Shown one piece after another: positions 53,922 through 62,480 of a DNA stretch of 64,000 bases. Position numbers and translations under genes: made by a program. Location of the stretch: positions 49,517 to 113,516 of the forward strand of contig JADBKH010000001.1 of NCBI GenBank assembly GCA_014896485.1, given 5' to 3'. Position 1 is the stretch's first letter. Each line of letters opens with the position of its first letter. The notes under the pieces are model-generated. The model ran no database searches and was not told where the DNA came from. It saw only the letters and a list, made by a program, of their open reading frames with translations. Source of the stretch: Bacillota bacterium (GTDB lineage Bacteria; Bacillota; Bacilli; Bu12).

Positions 53922-54590
53922 CTAAGTAGACTTTGGAGGACAGTGCTCATCCAACCAACCCGCTACCGCAGCGATGCTCTCTGCAGTCACTTCGTGCATC
54001 ATCGAGAAACTTAGGAAGGTGACGTCTGCCCCAAGTTTTTTGGCTTCTTCAGCAGCAGCCTGACCCAGGGCGAAAGGAACGCGATCGTCATGGGTGCCGT
54101 GGACGGCCAAGATTGGCAAGCCCTGCAGGGCATCTTCGGCTGCAGGCCAATCTGGATCGGCAGGGGGCCACCACCCGCTCATCACGATCAATCCGTTGAA
54201 GAGCCGGGGCTCTTTTAGCCCGCAAGCATAGGTCATCAAGCCTCCTTGACTGAAGCCACCCAAGAAAAAAGGACCAGGAAAGCGTTCCTTGAGACTGTAG
54301 GCCAGGTCGAGCACGGCGTTCACCGATGTGGCGACACTGTCTACGATGGGGCGCAACTTCTCCCCTTCAAAATCGAACCACGCGTAAGACTTCATGCGCA
54401 AGGGCTTTTCTGGAGAGGGCGGATCGAGGTCGATCGGCCCATTTGCGGCAACCAGTCGCATAAAGGACAAATGGGGGGCCAAACCCAACAGATCATCCCG
54501 GTTTGACCCGTATCCATGCAGCAACAAGAGTGTCCCACGGGGTGATGCACCCGTGGGTTCGACGCTGCGAGCTTCCAACGGTCCTGTCAT
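53922..54590 (-). CDS. Phospholipase/carboxylesterase (Abhydrolase_2)
   Basis: The 222-residue alpha/beta-hydrolase has an oxyanion-hole segment LLLLHGYGSN, catalytic Ser in GGFSQGGLM, Asp in HGTHDDRVPF and His in MMHEVT. These match the acyl-protein-thioesterase/carboxylesterase family. It is the last gene of the minus-strand run after GH130. The natural substrate is unknown. Confidence 0.9.
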   Translation of the reverse strand: MTGPLEARSVEPTGASPRGTLLLLHGYGSNRDDLLGLAPHLSFMRLVAANGPIDLDPPSPEKPLRMKSYAWFDFEGEKLRPIVDSVATSVNAVLDLAYSLKERFPGPFFLGGFSQGGLMTYACGLKEPRLFNGLIVMSGWWPPADPDWPAAEDALQGLPILAVHGTHDDRVPFALGQAAAEEAKKLGADVTFLSFSMMHEVTAESIAAVAGWLDEHCPPKST

Positions 54591-54640
54591 CTTCTCCCTC
54601 CTCTGCGTTTCCTATCCTACCACCTCTTCGGATGGCACAC

Positions 54641-55564
54641 CTATGGAGAGGAAAGGGCGATTGTTTCCCTTTCAAAACGTACGGCACTTTTCTGGACGGC
54701 AGCGACGCCAATGACCGTGTCTGCAGCACCGTAGTAAATCAGCCAGCGTTGCCCGTCGTCAACTGCACCGCAGGAAAAGACGACTTGATCGATCAATCCA
54801 TTCTGCTCCCAAGGCAGTTTGGGTTCTAGGATGGGCTGCTCCTGCCGAGCGATGACGCGAAAAGGATCGTCGGCCGCAAGCAACGCTGCACCAAGTCGGT
54901 ACGTATTGAACGCATCGACACCGTGGTAGATGAGCAACCACCCTTGGGGAATGCGGAGGGGAGGGGGGCCGATGCCGATTCGGCTCGACTCCCAGCTGTT
55001 TTCGCGGGTGCGTAAGACGATACGGTGATCCTGCCAATGGAAGAGATCGTCTGACCAACAGGCCCAGATATGAGGCGGACGGCGATGGTAGAGGATGTAG
55101 TGGCCCTGCCATTTGTCAGGTAGTAAAGCGCCGTCTTTGTTCGGCTCATCGAGCAATACCCGATGTTCGCGCCAATGGATGAGGTCATCGGAGACTGCCG
55201 TCGCAATGCGATAATCGTTTCCGTCATGACCCCCAAATGCTGTATAGACCATGCGGTAACTACCGTCGATCCAACTGACGCGCGGATCCTGAACCCCTCG
55301 TTTCTCTTGTTCTCCTACGCCGACCATGACGGGTTGTGGATACCTTCGAAAGTGAATGCCATCCTCGCTTTCGGCATAGCCGATCGCAGAGAGATAGGGT
55401 TCTTGCTCTGCATGAAATGGACGGTTGCTCGCCCGGTAGAGCAAAACAATGCGCCCATCGCGCCGGATGGCCGCAGGATTGAAGACCGCTGCTGCTTCCC
55501 AGGGATGGCCTTTGCGTGGAACGAGGATCGGTTTGTGCTGCAAGCGCTGCAATTCAAAGGGCAT
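54641..55564 (-). CDS. GH130 family beta-mannoside phosphorylase/hydrolase
   Basis: The 307-residue five-blade beta-propeller enzyme shows GH130 segments: LYRASNRPF, IGYAESEDGIHFRR, QDPRVSWIDGSYRMVYTAFGGHD, LIDQVVFSCGAV and YYGAADTVIGVA. The probable catalytic Asp is in QDPRVS. GH130 enzymes phosphorolyse or hydrolyse beta-mannosides (1,2- or 1,4-linked). ATG 55564 has GGAGGCGATC upstream; the longer open frame to 55849 overlaps the gapB gene. It follows gapB by 89 bases. Confidence 0.92.
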   Translation of the reverse strand: MPFELQRLQHKPILVPRKGHPWEAAAVFNPAAIRRDGRIVLLYRASNRPFHAEQEPYLSAIGYAESEDGIHFRRYPQPVMVGVGEQEKRGVQDPRVSWIDGSYRMVYTAFGGHDGNDYRIATAVSDDLIHWREHRVLLDEPNKDGALLPDKWQGHYILYHRRPPHIWACWSDDLFHWQDHRIVLRTRENSWESSRIGIGPPPLRIPQGWLLIYHGVDAFNTYRLGAALLAADDPFRVIARQEQPILEPKLPWEQNGLIDQVVFSCGAVDDGQRWLIYYGAADTVIGVAAVQKSAVRFERETIALSSP

Positions 55565-55653
55565 CCGATCGCCTCCTTGGGTGTCTCGTGCACAAGAATG
55601 CATTGCGCGGTGACACACCAGGAGGATCCCCGAACGGACAACGTAAGATGCGC

Positions 55654-56724
55654 TTAAGGTTCGGAGGTAAAGACGAAACGGCTGATCGTGTTTTGTTGCA
55701 GGGCCCTGTTGGCGTCGCCAACATAGGCAGTGACGTCCCGAACTTGGCGGCAATAGCCCCATTCGTTGTCGTACCATGCGAGCAGCCGAACAGCCCCACT
55801 GGGTAGGACCATGGTAGAGAGGGCATCGACGGTAGCCGAGGCCGGACAACCGACAAAATCAGCACTGACCAAAGGTTCGTCGCAATAGTCCAGGATCCCT
55901 CTCAGCCTCTTTTCAGATGCTTCGCGCATGGCCTGATTGATGGCATCGACAGAGACCGACTGTTGCAGTTGACAGACCACCTCCGCCACGGAGACATCTT
56001 GGACCGGCACGCGCAACGCTTGGCCGTCGAGGCGCCCGGCCAGATCGGGAATTACTTTTGCGACGGCTCTGGCGGCACCGGTTGTTGTGGGAATGATCGA
56101 CTGCATGGCTGCCCGTGCACGGCGCAGATCCTTGTGGTGACTATCGACGAGCCGCTGATCGTTGGTTAGCGCATGAACGGTGCTCAGAAAGCCCCAAGTG
56201 ACTCCAAATCGCTCGTGCAACACTTTGATGATGGGAGCCAGACAGTTCGTGGTACAGGAAGCAGCTGAGAGAATCCGGTCCGTTTCTGGATTGAAGGCCT
56301 CTTCGTTGACGCCCATCACGATGGTCAGATCCTCGCCGCTGGCTGGTGCCGTGATGACGACACGCTGGGCACCCTGCTGGAGGTGTATCGCGGCCTGCTC
56401 GGCCTTGCGGAAAGCCCCGGTTGCCTCGACCACCACATCAATGCCAAGACTTTCCCAGGGTAAGTGTGCGGGGTTGCGATCCGAAAACAGACGGATCCAT
56501 TCGGAATGGGTGCCCTTTCTTACCCGCAACCCGTCCTTTTCCACGCTGACCTCGCCATCCCAACGTCCGTAAACGGTATCGTAGCGAATCAAATGAGGTA
56601 CCTGCTCAGCGGGAGCTGTTGCATTGATGGCAACGATTTGTAGTCGCGGATCTTCTAGGGCCTGGCGAAAAAAGACGCGGCCGATCCGCCCAAAGCCGTT
56701 GATAGCGACACGTACACGTCCCAC
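55654..56724 (-). CDS. gapB: Glyceraldehyde-3-phosphate dehydrogenase, GapB (gluconeogenic) type
   Basis: The 356-residue enzyme has the N-terminal RVAINGFGRIGR, active-site ASCTTNCLAP and LAWYDNEWGY. The cofactor segment reads AINATAPAEQVPHLIRYDT, lacking the Asp that favours NAD+ in GapA and resembling Bacillus GapB (AINASYSAETLAHLIKYDT), which prefers NADP+ and works in gluconeogenesis. GTG 56724 lies behind a perfect AGGAGGTGATC. A TATACT -10 (rev. 56764-56769) may give its own promoter. No pgk/tpi/eno cluster is adjacent, consistent with a gapB-type locus. Confidence 0.9.
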   Translation of the reverse strand: MGRVRVAINGFGRIGRVFFRQALEDPRLQIVAINATAPAEQVPHLIRYDTVYGRWDGEVSVEKDGLRVRKGTHSEWIRLFSDRNPAHLPWESLGIDVVVEATGAFRKAEQAAIHLQQGAQRVVITAPASGEDLTIVMGVNEEAFNPETDRILSAASCTTNCLAPIIKVLHERFGVTWGFLSTVHALTNDQRLVDSHHKDLRRARAAMQSIIPTTTGAARAVAKVIPDLAGRLDGQALRVPVQDVSVAEVVCQLQQSVSVDAINQAMREASEKRLRGILDYCDEPLVSADFVGCPASATVDALSTMVLPSGAVRLLAWYDNEWGYCRQVRDVTAYVGDANRALQQNTISRFVFTSEP

Positions 56725-56797
56725 GGGATCACCTCCTGCACGTTCGACGGTGTGCCGCAAAAAAGTATAACACGATTGTTGAATGGATGCATCGTAT

Positions 56798-58261
56798 TCA
56801 AGGGGATAAGGCATTTGGAGATGTCTCATTTTCCTCGGAAGCGAACAAGTCGATCTTGGGCAGCCACAAGAGAACAGCGAAGACAGCGCACGCTGGGATC
56901 AGCATGACCGCGGCAAGTGGAGTGTAAGCCACCAGCAGCGTTTGACGGGCAGCCTGCAGGGCAGGATCTGTGCTGGGTGGGTGGAGTGCGAGTCTGCTGG
57001 CCAGCTCATCCAAGAGTGTCGCGGCGTTGTGGTGTTGCAGGAAATGGTGCAGGAGTGTTCCTGCGAGTGCTGTTCCGGCAGCGCCGGCTGTATTTTCCGC
57101 GAAGGTAAGGGCACTGGTGGCACCGCCGCGTATCTCGTAACGGGTGTTGTGCTGTGCCAGCAGTGTCAGCAGCGTGGCAGTGATCCCCATGCCGATCCCC
57201 AGCATGGCCATGGCAGCAATGGAGAGCGGAAGGAGGGGAAAGCGGGGCAGCTGTGTCAGCAAGCCGGTACCGATAGCGACACCCGTAAAACCGCATGCTG
57301 CACTGGAACGTATGCCGAGTCGCCGTGCAAGCGGCGTGACGAAATTGGCACCGAGGCTCCAGCCCAGCGAAAGCAAGAGAAGTACTGCACCCGAAGCGGT
57401 AGGGGAGAGTCCACCGACTCCTTGGAGGACCAAAGGTAAGTAGGCGGTGGTGCCCGTTAGCGGGAGATTGACACATACGGCTGCGATCATCGACGTCGCG
57501 ATGGTAGGCAGACGCAGCAGCCCGATGGGCAGAATAGGTTCTTCTGCGTGCCGTGCAGTCTGCCACCAGATCAGCGCCAGCACCACGGTGGCACCGGCCA
57601 ACCAGAGAGAGAGGGAGGCCGGTGCCAGGCTGATGGCCAACATCAACGTGGTGATAGTGGCAAGGAGGGTCAATGTGCCTGCGAGATCGAAGGAGGGGAG
57701 ACGGCGGGGTGGCTGTGGGAGCGGCCACAACAGGATGGCGGTTGCCGCAGCAAGGGGGAGGTTCATCCAAAAGACGTCCCGCCAGTGAAGCCACTGTACG
57801 AAACTCCCACCGATGACAGGTGCGGCGCAAGCGGCGATGGCCCAGACGATCGTAGCAACCCCCTGCATCCGTGCACGCTGCGCACCCGAGAAAAGATCGC
57901 CGATCAGCGTACTTGCTAGCGGCAGCAGCGTCCCTGCCCCCACTCCCTGTAATCCGCGCCCGGCGATCAGGACAGGAAGCTGATGGGCCGAGGCGCACAA
58001 GATACTTCCCAAGGCGAAGCAGAGTAGTCCACCTAGCAAAAGGGCACGTCGTCCGTACAGATCCGCTAGACGGCCAGCGACCAAGGTAACCGCAGCTCCG
58101 GCGATCAGCGAAGCAGTATAAATCCATGCGTAAAGGGAGAAGCCGCCCAATTCGCCTACGATCGTCGGTGCGACCGTGTCAATGATCGATCCGTTCATTG
58201 CACCGACAAAGATCGCCAACAAAGCACCTGCCACAATGCGGGTGATGCGGGCCTGTGGCAT
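56798..58261 (-). CDS. MFS drug/efflux transporter, DHA2 (EmrB/QacA) family
   Basis: The 487-residue protein has about 14 membrane segments. Motif A variants RLADLYGRRALLLGGLL and motif C GRGLQGVGAGTLLPLASTLI are present, with an early MNGSIIDTVAPTIVGELGG typical of DHA2 exporters. ATG 58261 starts two bases after the upstream permease stop, indicating coupling although the ribosome site is weak. The export substrate is unknown. Confidence 0.92.
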   Translation of the reverse strand: MPQARITRIVAGALLAIFVGAMNGSIIDTVAPTIVGELGGFSLYAWIYTASLIAGAAVTLVAGRLADLYGRRALLLGGLLCFALGSILCASAHQLPVLIAGRGLQGVGAGTLLPLASTLIGDLFSGAQRARMQGVATIVWAIAACAAPVIGGSFVQWLHWRDVFWMNLPLAAATAILLWPLPQPPRRLPSFDLAGTLTLLATITTLMLAISLAPASLSLWLAGATVVLALIWWQTARHAEEPILPIGLLRLPTIATSMIAAVCVNLPLTGTTAYLPLVLQGVGGLSPTASGAVLLLLSLGWSLGANFVTPLARRLGIRSSAACGFTGVAIGTGLLTQLPRFPLLPLSIAAMAMLGIGMGITATLLTLLAQHNTRYEIRGGATSALTFAENTAGAAGTALAGTLLHHFLQHHNAATLLDELASRLALHPPSTDPALQAARQTLLVAYTPLAAVMLIPACAVFAVLLWLPKIDLFASEENETSPNALSP

Positions 58262-58263
58262 TG

Positions 58264-59655
58264 TCAACGGTGTTCCGTCAGGGACGCGGCACGAGGGGCC
58301 GAGTGCCGGCGCCGCTGCGGCAAAAAGAGGTGATCCATCAGCAAGGAGAGGAGCACACCAAAGAGCAGGGGCGTGCCGAGCAGGTATTGTGCGATGACCG
58401 GCAGACCCTCCAACGCTTTTGGAGGGATCCCAGAAAGCCCTATCGCGAAGAGCAAGGGAAGGCAAACGACAAATGCCTGACGCAGATCCCAGTGCAACTG
58501 TCGATAGAGGCTAAAACCGCTGCTCATCATCTGGGCGAAAGAGGCAAAGAGGACGGCGTCGGCCACAGAGACCGGCAGCCGTCCAAAAAATGCGCTGATG
58601 CCAGGGAAAAGCCCCAGCACCAATGTGACGGCCATTCCGATGAAAAAGGGCAGACGGGAAGCAATGCGAGAGAGGCCGATGATGGCGACACCGGCCGTGA
58701 AAGGAATGAAACCGATCAGACCAAAAGCCCCTGCAGCCATGTCGGCTATCCCGGTAACCGTTACCCCGCGGTCGTAGGTAGACGTATCAAAACGGCGCTG
58801 GATCGTTTCCTCCAAGGCTGCCATCGTGGCCACATAATTCGAAAAAAGCAACAATCCACATAACAGACAAGCAATGGTAGCGGAGAGGTTGGGCTGGGGC
58901 ATCCCCCAGGGAAAGACTTGGGGAAGACGGATCCAACCGTGCGCTGCATTTTCGACTACGGTGTCGGATGCATGGAAGACGCTCCAAACGATCCAACCGA
59001 CGAGTAGTCCAATCAATGTGCCGAAACTTTTCAACGGCCCGGGGCCAAAGAGGGAAAGACCGATGACCAAGGCAACCAAGCCGATGCTCAAAAAAGCTGT
59101 AGTAGAATCGATGCTGGTGGAGGTTCCCGCGATTCCCAGCATGGCAGGAAGAAAGATCAGCGCCATCTGCACGGGTAAGAGGACGAGAAAAGTTCCTGTG
59201 ACTGCCGGACTAAAGAGCCACAGCAGACGCCGTAGCAAATGAAAAGCGCCGATGACAGTGACGGCGATGCCGGTCAAAAAGAGTCCCCATTCCAGCTGCA
59301 TCCGAAGGTTGGGCAGAGAGTGCCCCAACGCGGCACTCGTCGAACCGAGGAGTGCCAGCACCCCCCACCACATGCCGGCCGGACCTTCAAAGAGAGGTAG
59401 ACGATGACCCAATACAAGCTGGAGGAGAGAAAAAAGACCACAAAAAAAGAAAGTTCGTTGCACGAAATCCGCAATGCCTTGCTGATTGAGACCGAGCGCA
59501 TGTCCGACAGCAACCGGAGCGACGATCAGTTGGACGACAGCAAAGATGAACCATTGCAATGCGGCAAAGGACGTAACAGAGAGTGGGGGGCGATCGTCTA
59601 GTTCGTAAAGCATTCCTTCCCCACTCTGCGTTGAACGTTGAGTGGCATTAGCCAA
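58264..59655 (-). CDS. NCS2-type nucleobase (xanthine/uracil-like) permease
   Basis: The 463-residue protein has about 12-14 membrane segments. SVADAVLFASFAQMMSSG and TFFFCGLFSLLQLVLGHRLPLFEGPAGMWWGVLAL are NCS2/PbuX-UraA hallmarks. TTG 59655 has AAAGGAGAAGG at good spacing; ATG 59613 (MLYELDD) has only an adjacent site and is a shorter alternative. It is the first gene of the minus-strand run. The base specificity cannot be read. Confidence 0.88.
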   Translation of the reverse strand: MANATQRSTQSGEGMLYELDDRPPLSVTSFAALQWFIFAVVQLIVAPVAVGHALGLNQQGIADFVQRTFFFCGLFSLLQLVLGHRLPLFEGPAGMWWGVLALLGSTSAALGHSLPNLRMQLEWGLFLTGIAVTVIGAFHLLRRLLWLFSPAVTGTFLVLLPVQMALIFLPAMLGIAGTSTSIDSTTAFLSIGLVALVIGLSLFGPGPLKSFGTLIGLLVGWIVWSVFHASDTVVENAAHGWIRLPQVFPWGMPQPNLSATIACLLCGLLLFSNYVATMAALEETIQRRFDTSTYDRGVTVTGIADMAAGAFGLIGFIPFTAGVAIIGLSRIASRLPFFIGMAVTLVLGLFPGISAFFGRLPVSVADAVLFASFAQMMSSGFSLYRQLHWDLRQAFVVCLPLLFAIGLSGIPPKALEGLPVIAQYLLGTPLLFGVLLSLLMDHLFLPQRRRHSAPRAASLTEHR

Positions 59656-59682
59656 GGCAGCGCCTTCTCCTTTCGCGCTGCC

Positions 59683-59712
59683 AGTATAGCATACTGCCCG
59701 GCAGTACTGCCG
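59683..59712 (-). promoter_or_regulatory. Promoter with overlapping palindromic operator for the NCS2 permease
   Basis: On the minus strand TATACT (59688-59683) is a -10 box. Ten to twenty-three bases upstream of it is the 14-bp palindrome CGGCAGTACTGCCG (59699-59712), in the spacer/-35 zone, with no good -35 of its own. An extra GGCAGT copy lies next to it. This fits repressor or activator control. Confidence 0.5.
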
Positions 59713-59860
59713 AAGTTCGCCCAAGAGGATGAGAAGCGAAAAAGAAGGTAAAAATTTGGTAATGGTGAGGTGTGACGGCGATTCGAGCTAGGAGAAATGT
59801 GTTCAACCGCAGTATACTGTAAGGGAACAGAGAGGCGTATTCTAGAAACAGGGGGTTGCG

Positions 59861-60526
59861 ATGAACGCAGAAGGAGAAATGAAGGTGCAGGACGTCATGA
59901 ATGCAATGGTGGATCCGACCGCGCCTGAGGCTAATCCTTTCCGTTCTGTGGGGTTCCGTCATCGCAGCGCCCAGGTGATTTCTTCCGTATTCAATCCGTT
60001 CTCCATCATGGGGACCTTTTTGGTGGTGTACGCCATCCAGCATCCAGCCATTCGCCTTGGGGCCTTGTGGACGTTGCTTTTGACCATCGTTTTCCCCGGA
60101 ATTGCAGTCTTGGTGGGCTGGATGCGTGGTTGGTGGGCACATCCGGACTTGATTGATCGCCGCGAGCGCTACATCTTTTTACCCTCTGTCTGTGTCGGTA
60201 TCTTTGCAGGACGTATGATCGCTGGGCACGTCGCAGCAGGGACGGCACTTCCGGCCATCTTGACAACGATGCTGGTCTACCTTCTTATGATTTGGATCAT
60301 CAATTTTTACTGGAAAATCAGCATGCACTCTTCTGCGGCTGCAGGAATGACCGGCCTTTTAACTCTCTTGGTAGGTCCATGGGCGTTGCTCGGGTTGATC
60401 GGAACTGCTGTCATCGGCTGGAGCCGGTACGAGCTGGGTCGGCATACCCTTCCACAGACCATCGGCGGTGCACTCTTGGGCTTGCTCGTCTCGATTGTCG
60501 TCATGCGATTGACCTTGCCTGTGTGA
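59861..60526 (+). CDS. Membrane protein related to the PAP2 phosphatase superfamily
   Basis: The 221-residue protein has about six membrane segments. The first PAP2 motif is degenerate (LIDRRERYIF instead of K-x6-RP). The second reads KISMHSSAAAG (for PSGH) and the third SRYELGRHTLPQ (for SRxxxxxHxxxD), with Gln at the position of the usual Asp. This suggests a lipid-phosphate or isoprenoid-phosphate enzyme or an inactive relative. The start is ATG 59861 behind AGGGGG. A TATACT -10 lies at 59813-59818. Confidence 0.72.
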   Translation: MNAEGEMKVQDVMNAMVDPTAPEANPFRSVGFRHRSAQVISSVFNPFSIMGTFLVVYAIQHPAIRLGALWTLLLTIVFPGIAVLVGWMRGWWAHPDLIDRRERYIFLPSVCVGIFAGRMIAGHVAAGTALPAILTTMLVYLLMIWIINFYWKISMHSSAAAGMTGLLTLLVGPWALLGLIGTAVIGWSRYELGRHTLPQTIGGALLGLLVSIVVMRLTLPV

Positions 60527-60536
60527 GCAGGAAACA

Positions 60537-60573
60537 AAGGAGAGGCACACCGCCGATCGGTTCGCCTCTCCTT
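60537..60573. terminator. Terminator between the PAP2-like gene and the holin gene
   Basis: AAGGAGAGGC (60537-60546) pairs with GCCTCTCCTT (60564-60573) over ten base pairs. On the minus strand it is followed by TTTGTTTCC; on the plus strand by TGCGGG. It serves the convergent holin transcript best. Confidence 0.65.
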
Positions 60574-60628
60574 GCGGGCTGCAGGTCGCCTTTCGTACAA
60601 CGAACTTTCGTACAAAGAAATGGTTCGG

Positions 60629-60970
60629 TTACGACACTTCCGAAGTACGATTGTGGGCAAGCCAAGCCCGTTCGATGGCTGCCCGTAGTTCCTCTGGGGT
60701 GATGGATAATCCCAGGCGATTCAATTTACCGATGGCATAGTTCATTGCATGGGAGAGCTTCTCCGAACCATTGAGGTCCCCGTAAACTTGTTCTGCGAAA
60801 GCATAAGCTTCATCGGCAATCTCGTTGATCAGCGATTGCGCCGACTGGCTTAAGTGACTGTTGACCAACTGACGCAGCCAGGGAACTGCGACTCCCAAGA
60901 TCGCTGCGACAAAGAGAGAGACCAGCTCATAGACCACATTGTCGATCAATGGCTGTATCCAGGAAGCCAT
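60629..60970 (-). CDS. Phage holin, LLH family
   Basis: The 113-residue protein has an N-terminal membrane segment (LVSLFVAAILGVAVPWL). The helical domain (QSAQSLINEIADEAYAFAEQVYG to SITPEELRAAIERAW) is typical of the LLH (LL-H) holin family. A holin makes membrane pores that release an endolysin. The adjacent amidase on the same strand, 15 bases upstream, is the likely cargo. No other phage gene is present. Confidence 0.85.
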   Translation of the reverse strand: MASWIQPLIDNVVYELVSLFVAAILGVAVPWLRQLVNSHLSQSAQSLINEIADEAYAFAEQVYGDLNGSEKLSHAMNYAIGKLNRLGLSITPEELRAAIERAWLAHNRTSEVS

Positions 60971-60985
60971 GGAACGTTCACTCCT

Positions 60986-61678
60986 TTACGTAGAGATGCG
61001 TTGTATCCGAATCTCACGGGCGCTGCCCAGGTATTCCGAAACAGCGCGAAGAATGTTTTCAATCTGTGCATAGGCGCCGATTTGTTCACCGTCTACAAGC
61101 ACACGGTAGAGCGCCGTAGGTGCAGGAGGGGGTGAGGAAACCGGGGAAAGGTGTAAAGCCGTTGCCAGAGCCCGTGCTGTGGCATCTCCAATCAGCTGAA
61201 GATGTGCTTGTAGGAACTGGGCATCGGTCGGCTGATCTATGAAGAGATTTTCACTTAACACTGCTTTCATCTTCGTTTCTCTCAGGACAGCGAAGTCAGC
61301 TGTTTTCATGCCACGGTCAGGAAAGGTATATTGGGCATAAAAAGTGGCCATCTCCTGATGAAAGGCACTTTGAAATGCGACGGTTTCAGGAGAGACACCT
61401 TGGCCACTGTAACGATAGGATTCAAATCCGCTGCCCCCGCCGGCATTGATGTGGATCGAAAGAAAAGCATCTGCCTGTTTTTGGTTGGCAAGAGTCGCAC
61501 GTTGTGACAGACTGACATATCTATCGCTGTTTCGCGTCAAGTAGATGTCTGCAACATAGGCAGAGAGGGCTCCGGCCGCGCGTTGCGCGATGGCCAGTGT
61601 CAGATTTTTTTCTTGCAAGCCGTTGCCGACTGCGCCCGTGTCGATACCGCCATGGCCAGGATCGAGTACAATGACCAT
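60986..61678 (-). CDS. N-acetylmuramoyl-L-alanine amidase (Amidase_3)
   Basis: The 230-residue zinc amidase has DPGHGGIDTGA and SIHINAGGG zinc-binding His motifs, a Glu in the N-terminal EKNLTLAIA region and the late SENLFID catalytic Glu segment. A ~50-residue C-terminal SPOR-like region follows (ALYRVLVDGEQIGAYAQIENIL). No signal peptide is present, so export through the adjacent holin fits. It cuts the amide link between MurNAc and L-Ala in peptidoglycan. Confidence 0.9.
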   Translation of the reverse strand: MVIVLDPGHGGIDTGAVGNGLQEKNLTLAIAQRAAGALSAYVADIYLTRNSDRYVSLSQRATLANQKQADAFLSIHINAGGGSGFESYRYSGQGVSPETVAFQSAFHQEMATFYAQYTFPDRGMKTADFAVLRETKMKAVLSENLFIDQPTDAQFLQAHLQLIGDATARALATALHLSPVSSPPPAPTALYRVLVDGEQIGAYAQIENILRAVSEYLGSAREIRIQRIST

Positions 61679-61704
61679 CTTTGCACCTCCTTCTGCGGGG
61701 AGAA

Positions 61705-61866
61705 ATGCGGATCAGACAAAGAGTCAGAATGCTGCGTACAGCGTATGTATTGGCGATGCGGATGGTGAAAGAGATGCGCTACTATGCCATTCTTTTGGGT
61801 GTGATTGTCATCGTTTTGACGTTTTTATTGGCTTGGGCGTGGCGATCTGGAAATCACAAAGGGTAA
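61705..61866 (+). CDS. Small single-pass membrane protein, 53 aa
   Basis: It has an Arg-rich N-terminus followed by one hydrophobic helix (YYAILLGVIVIVLTFLLAWAW) and a short tail. CGGGGAGAA sits close before ATG 61705. It is divergent from the amidase. The coding status is moderate because the ribosome-site spacing is short; I do not recognise a family. An 8-bp stem (61859-61866 with 61892-61899) may terminate it. Confidence 0.45.
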   Translation: MRIRQRVRMLRTAYVLAMRMVKEMRYYAILLGVIVIVLTFLLAWAWRSGNHKG

Positions 61867-62014
61867 GGGTTTCCCCGACTCCGGTCATTCGTTACCCTTA
61901 TGATGGTTGCAGTTTCTCATGCCTTTAAAGAAGGCGTGGATCTGCGATCCAAGCGTTGGAGTGTGCTGGGGTAAGGCGAAGCGTAGTAAGAAAAGTCTTG
62001 GAGAGGGCGAGAGG

Positions 62015-62452
62015 ATGGCATCAGAAGCAGACGCATCTTGGATGGAAAAGTTGAAGGGACTTGAAACGCAGGATCCTTTTCGCCTGGTTGGACTTCAAGT
62101 GGTTGCAGCAGCGCCCAAATGGGCCAAATTGCGCTTGCCTTTTCGCAAGGACTTGGTGCAAGCGGCGGGTGTGATCCATGGGGGCTTTCTGGCAACTCTG
62201 GTCGATTCAGCGATTGCCATTGCGACGATGACCACCCTCGCAGAAGGGGAAGGGACGTCGACTGCAGACTTAAAAGTAAATTACCTGCGTCCTGTTCGCT
62301 CAGGTGATGTCGTTGCCGAAGCAACCGTACTCTATCGGGGTCGAACGACGGCTTTTTCGACCTGTGAGCTGTTTAACGAGCAGACAGGAGAACAAGTGGC
62401 CCATGGAGAGGCCCTCTATATGATCTTTCCGGCTCGCCCACAGCAGGCATAA
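62015..62452 (+). CDS. PaaI-type hotdog thioesterase, third copy
   Basis: The 145-residue protein has a canonical VIHGGFLATLVDSAIAIAT helix with the His-Gly-Gly signature, and TADLKVNYLRPVRSGDVVAEATVLYRGRTTAF. Unlike the two copies at 38.6-39.5 kb it keeps HGG, so it is likely an active acyl-CoA thioesterase. ATG 62015 follows GGAGAGGGCGAGAGG; longer starts lack a ribosome site. Confidence 0.9.
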   Translation: MASEADASWMEKLKGLETQDPFRLVGLQVVAAAPKWAKLRLPFRKDLVQAAGVIHGGFLATLVDSAIAIATMTTLAEGEGTSTADLKVNYLRPVRSGDVVAEATVLYRGRTTAFSTCELFNEQTGEQVAHGEALYMIFPARPQQA

Positions 62453-62456
62453 AGAA

Positions 62457-62473
62457 GGCCGCCTTAGGCGGCC
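62457..62473. terminator. Hairpin between thioesterase and SR1P-like gene
   Basis: GGCCGCC (62457-62463) pairs with GGCGGCC (62467-62473) over a 3-base loop, placed between convergent genes. On the minus strand TTCTTTA follows, so it best serves the SR1P-like gene. Confidence 0.6.
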
Positions 62474-62480
62474 GGTCAGC

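Noticed and set aside
60590..60615. Two 11-base direct repeats (CTTTCGTACAA) 4 bases apart at the holin 3' end.
   Set aside because: Too short and isolated to call a CRISPR array, iteron or attachment site; no third copy is present.
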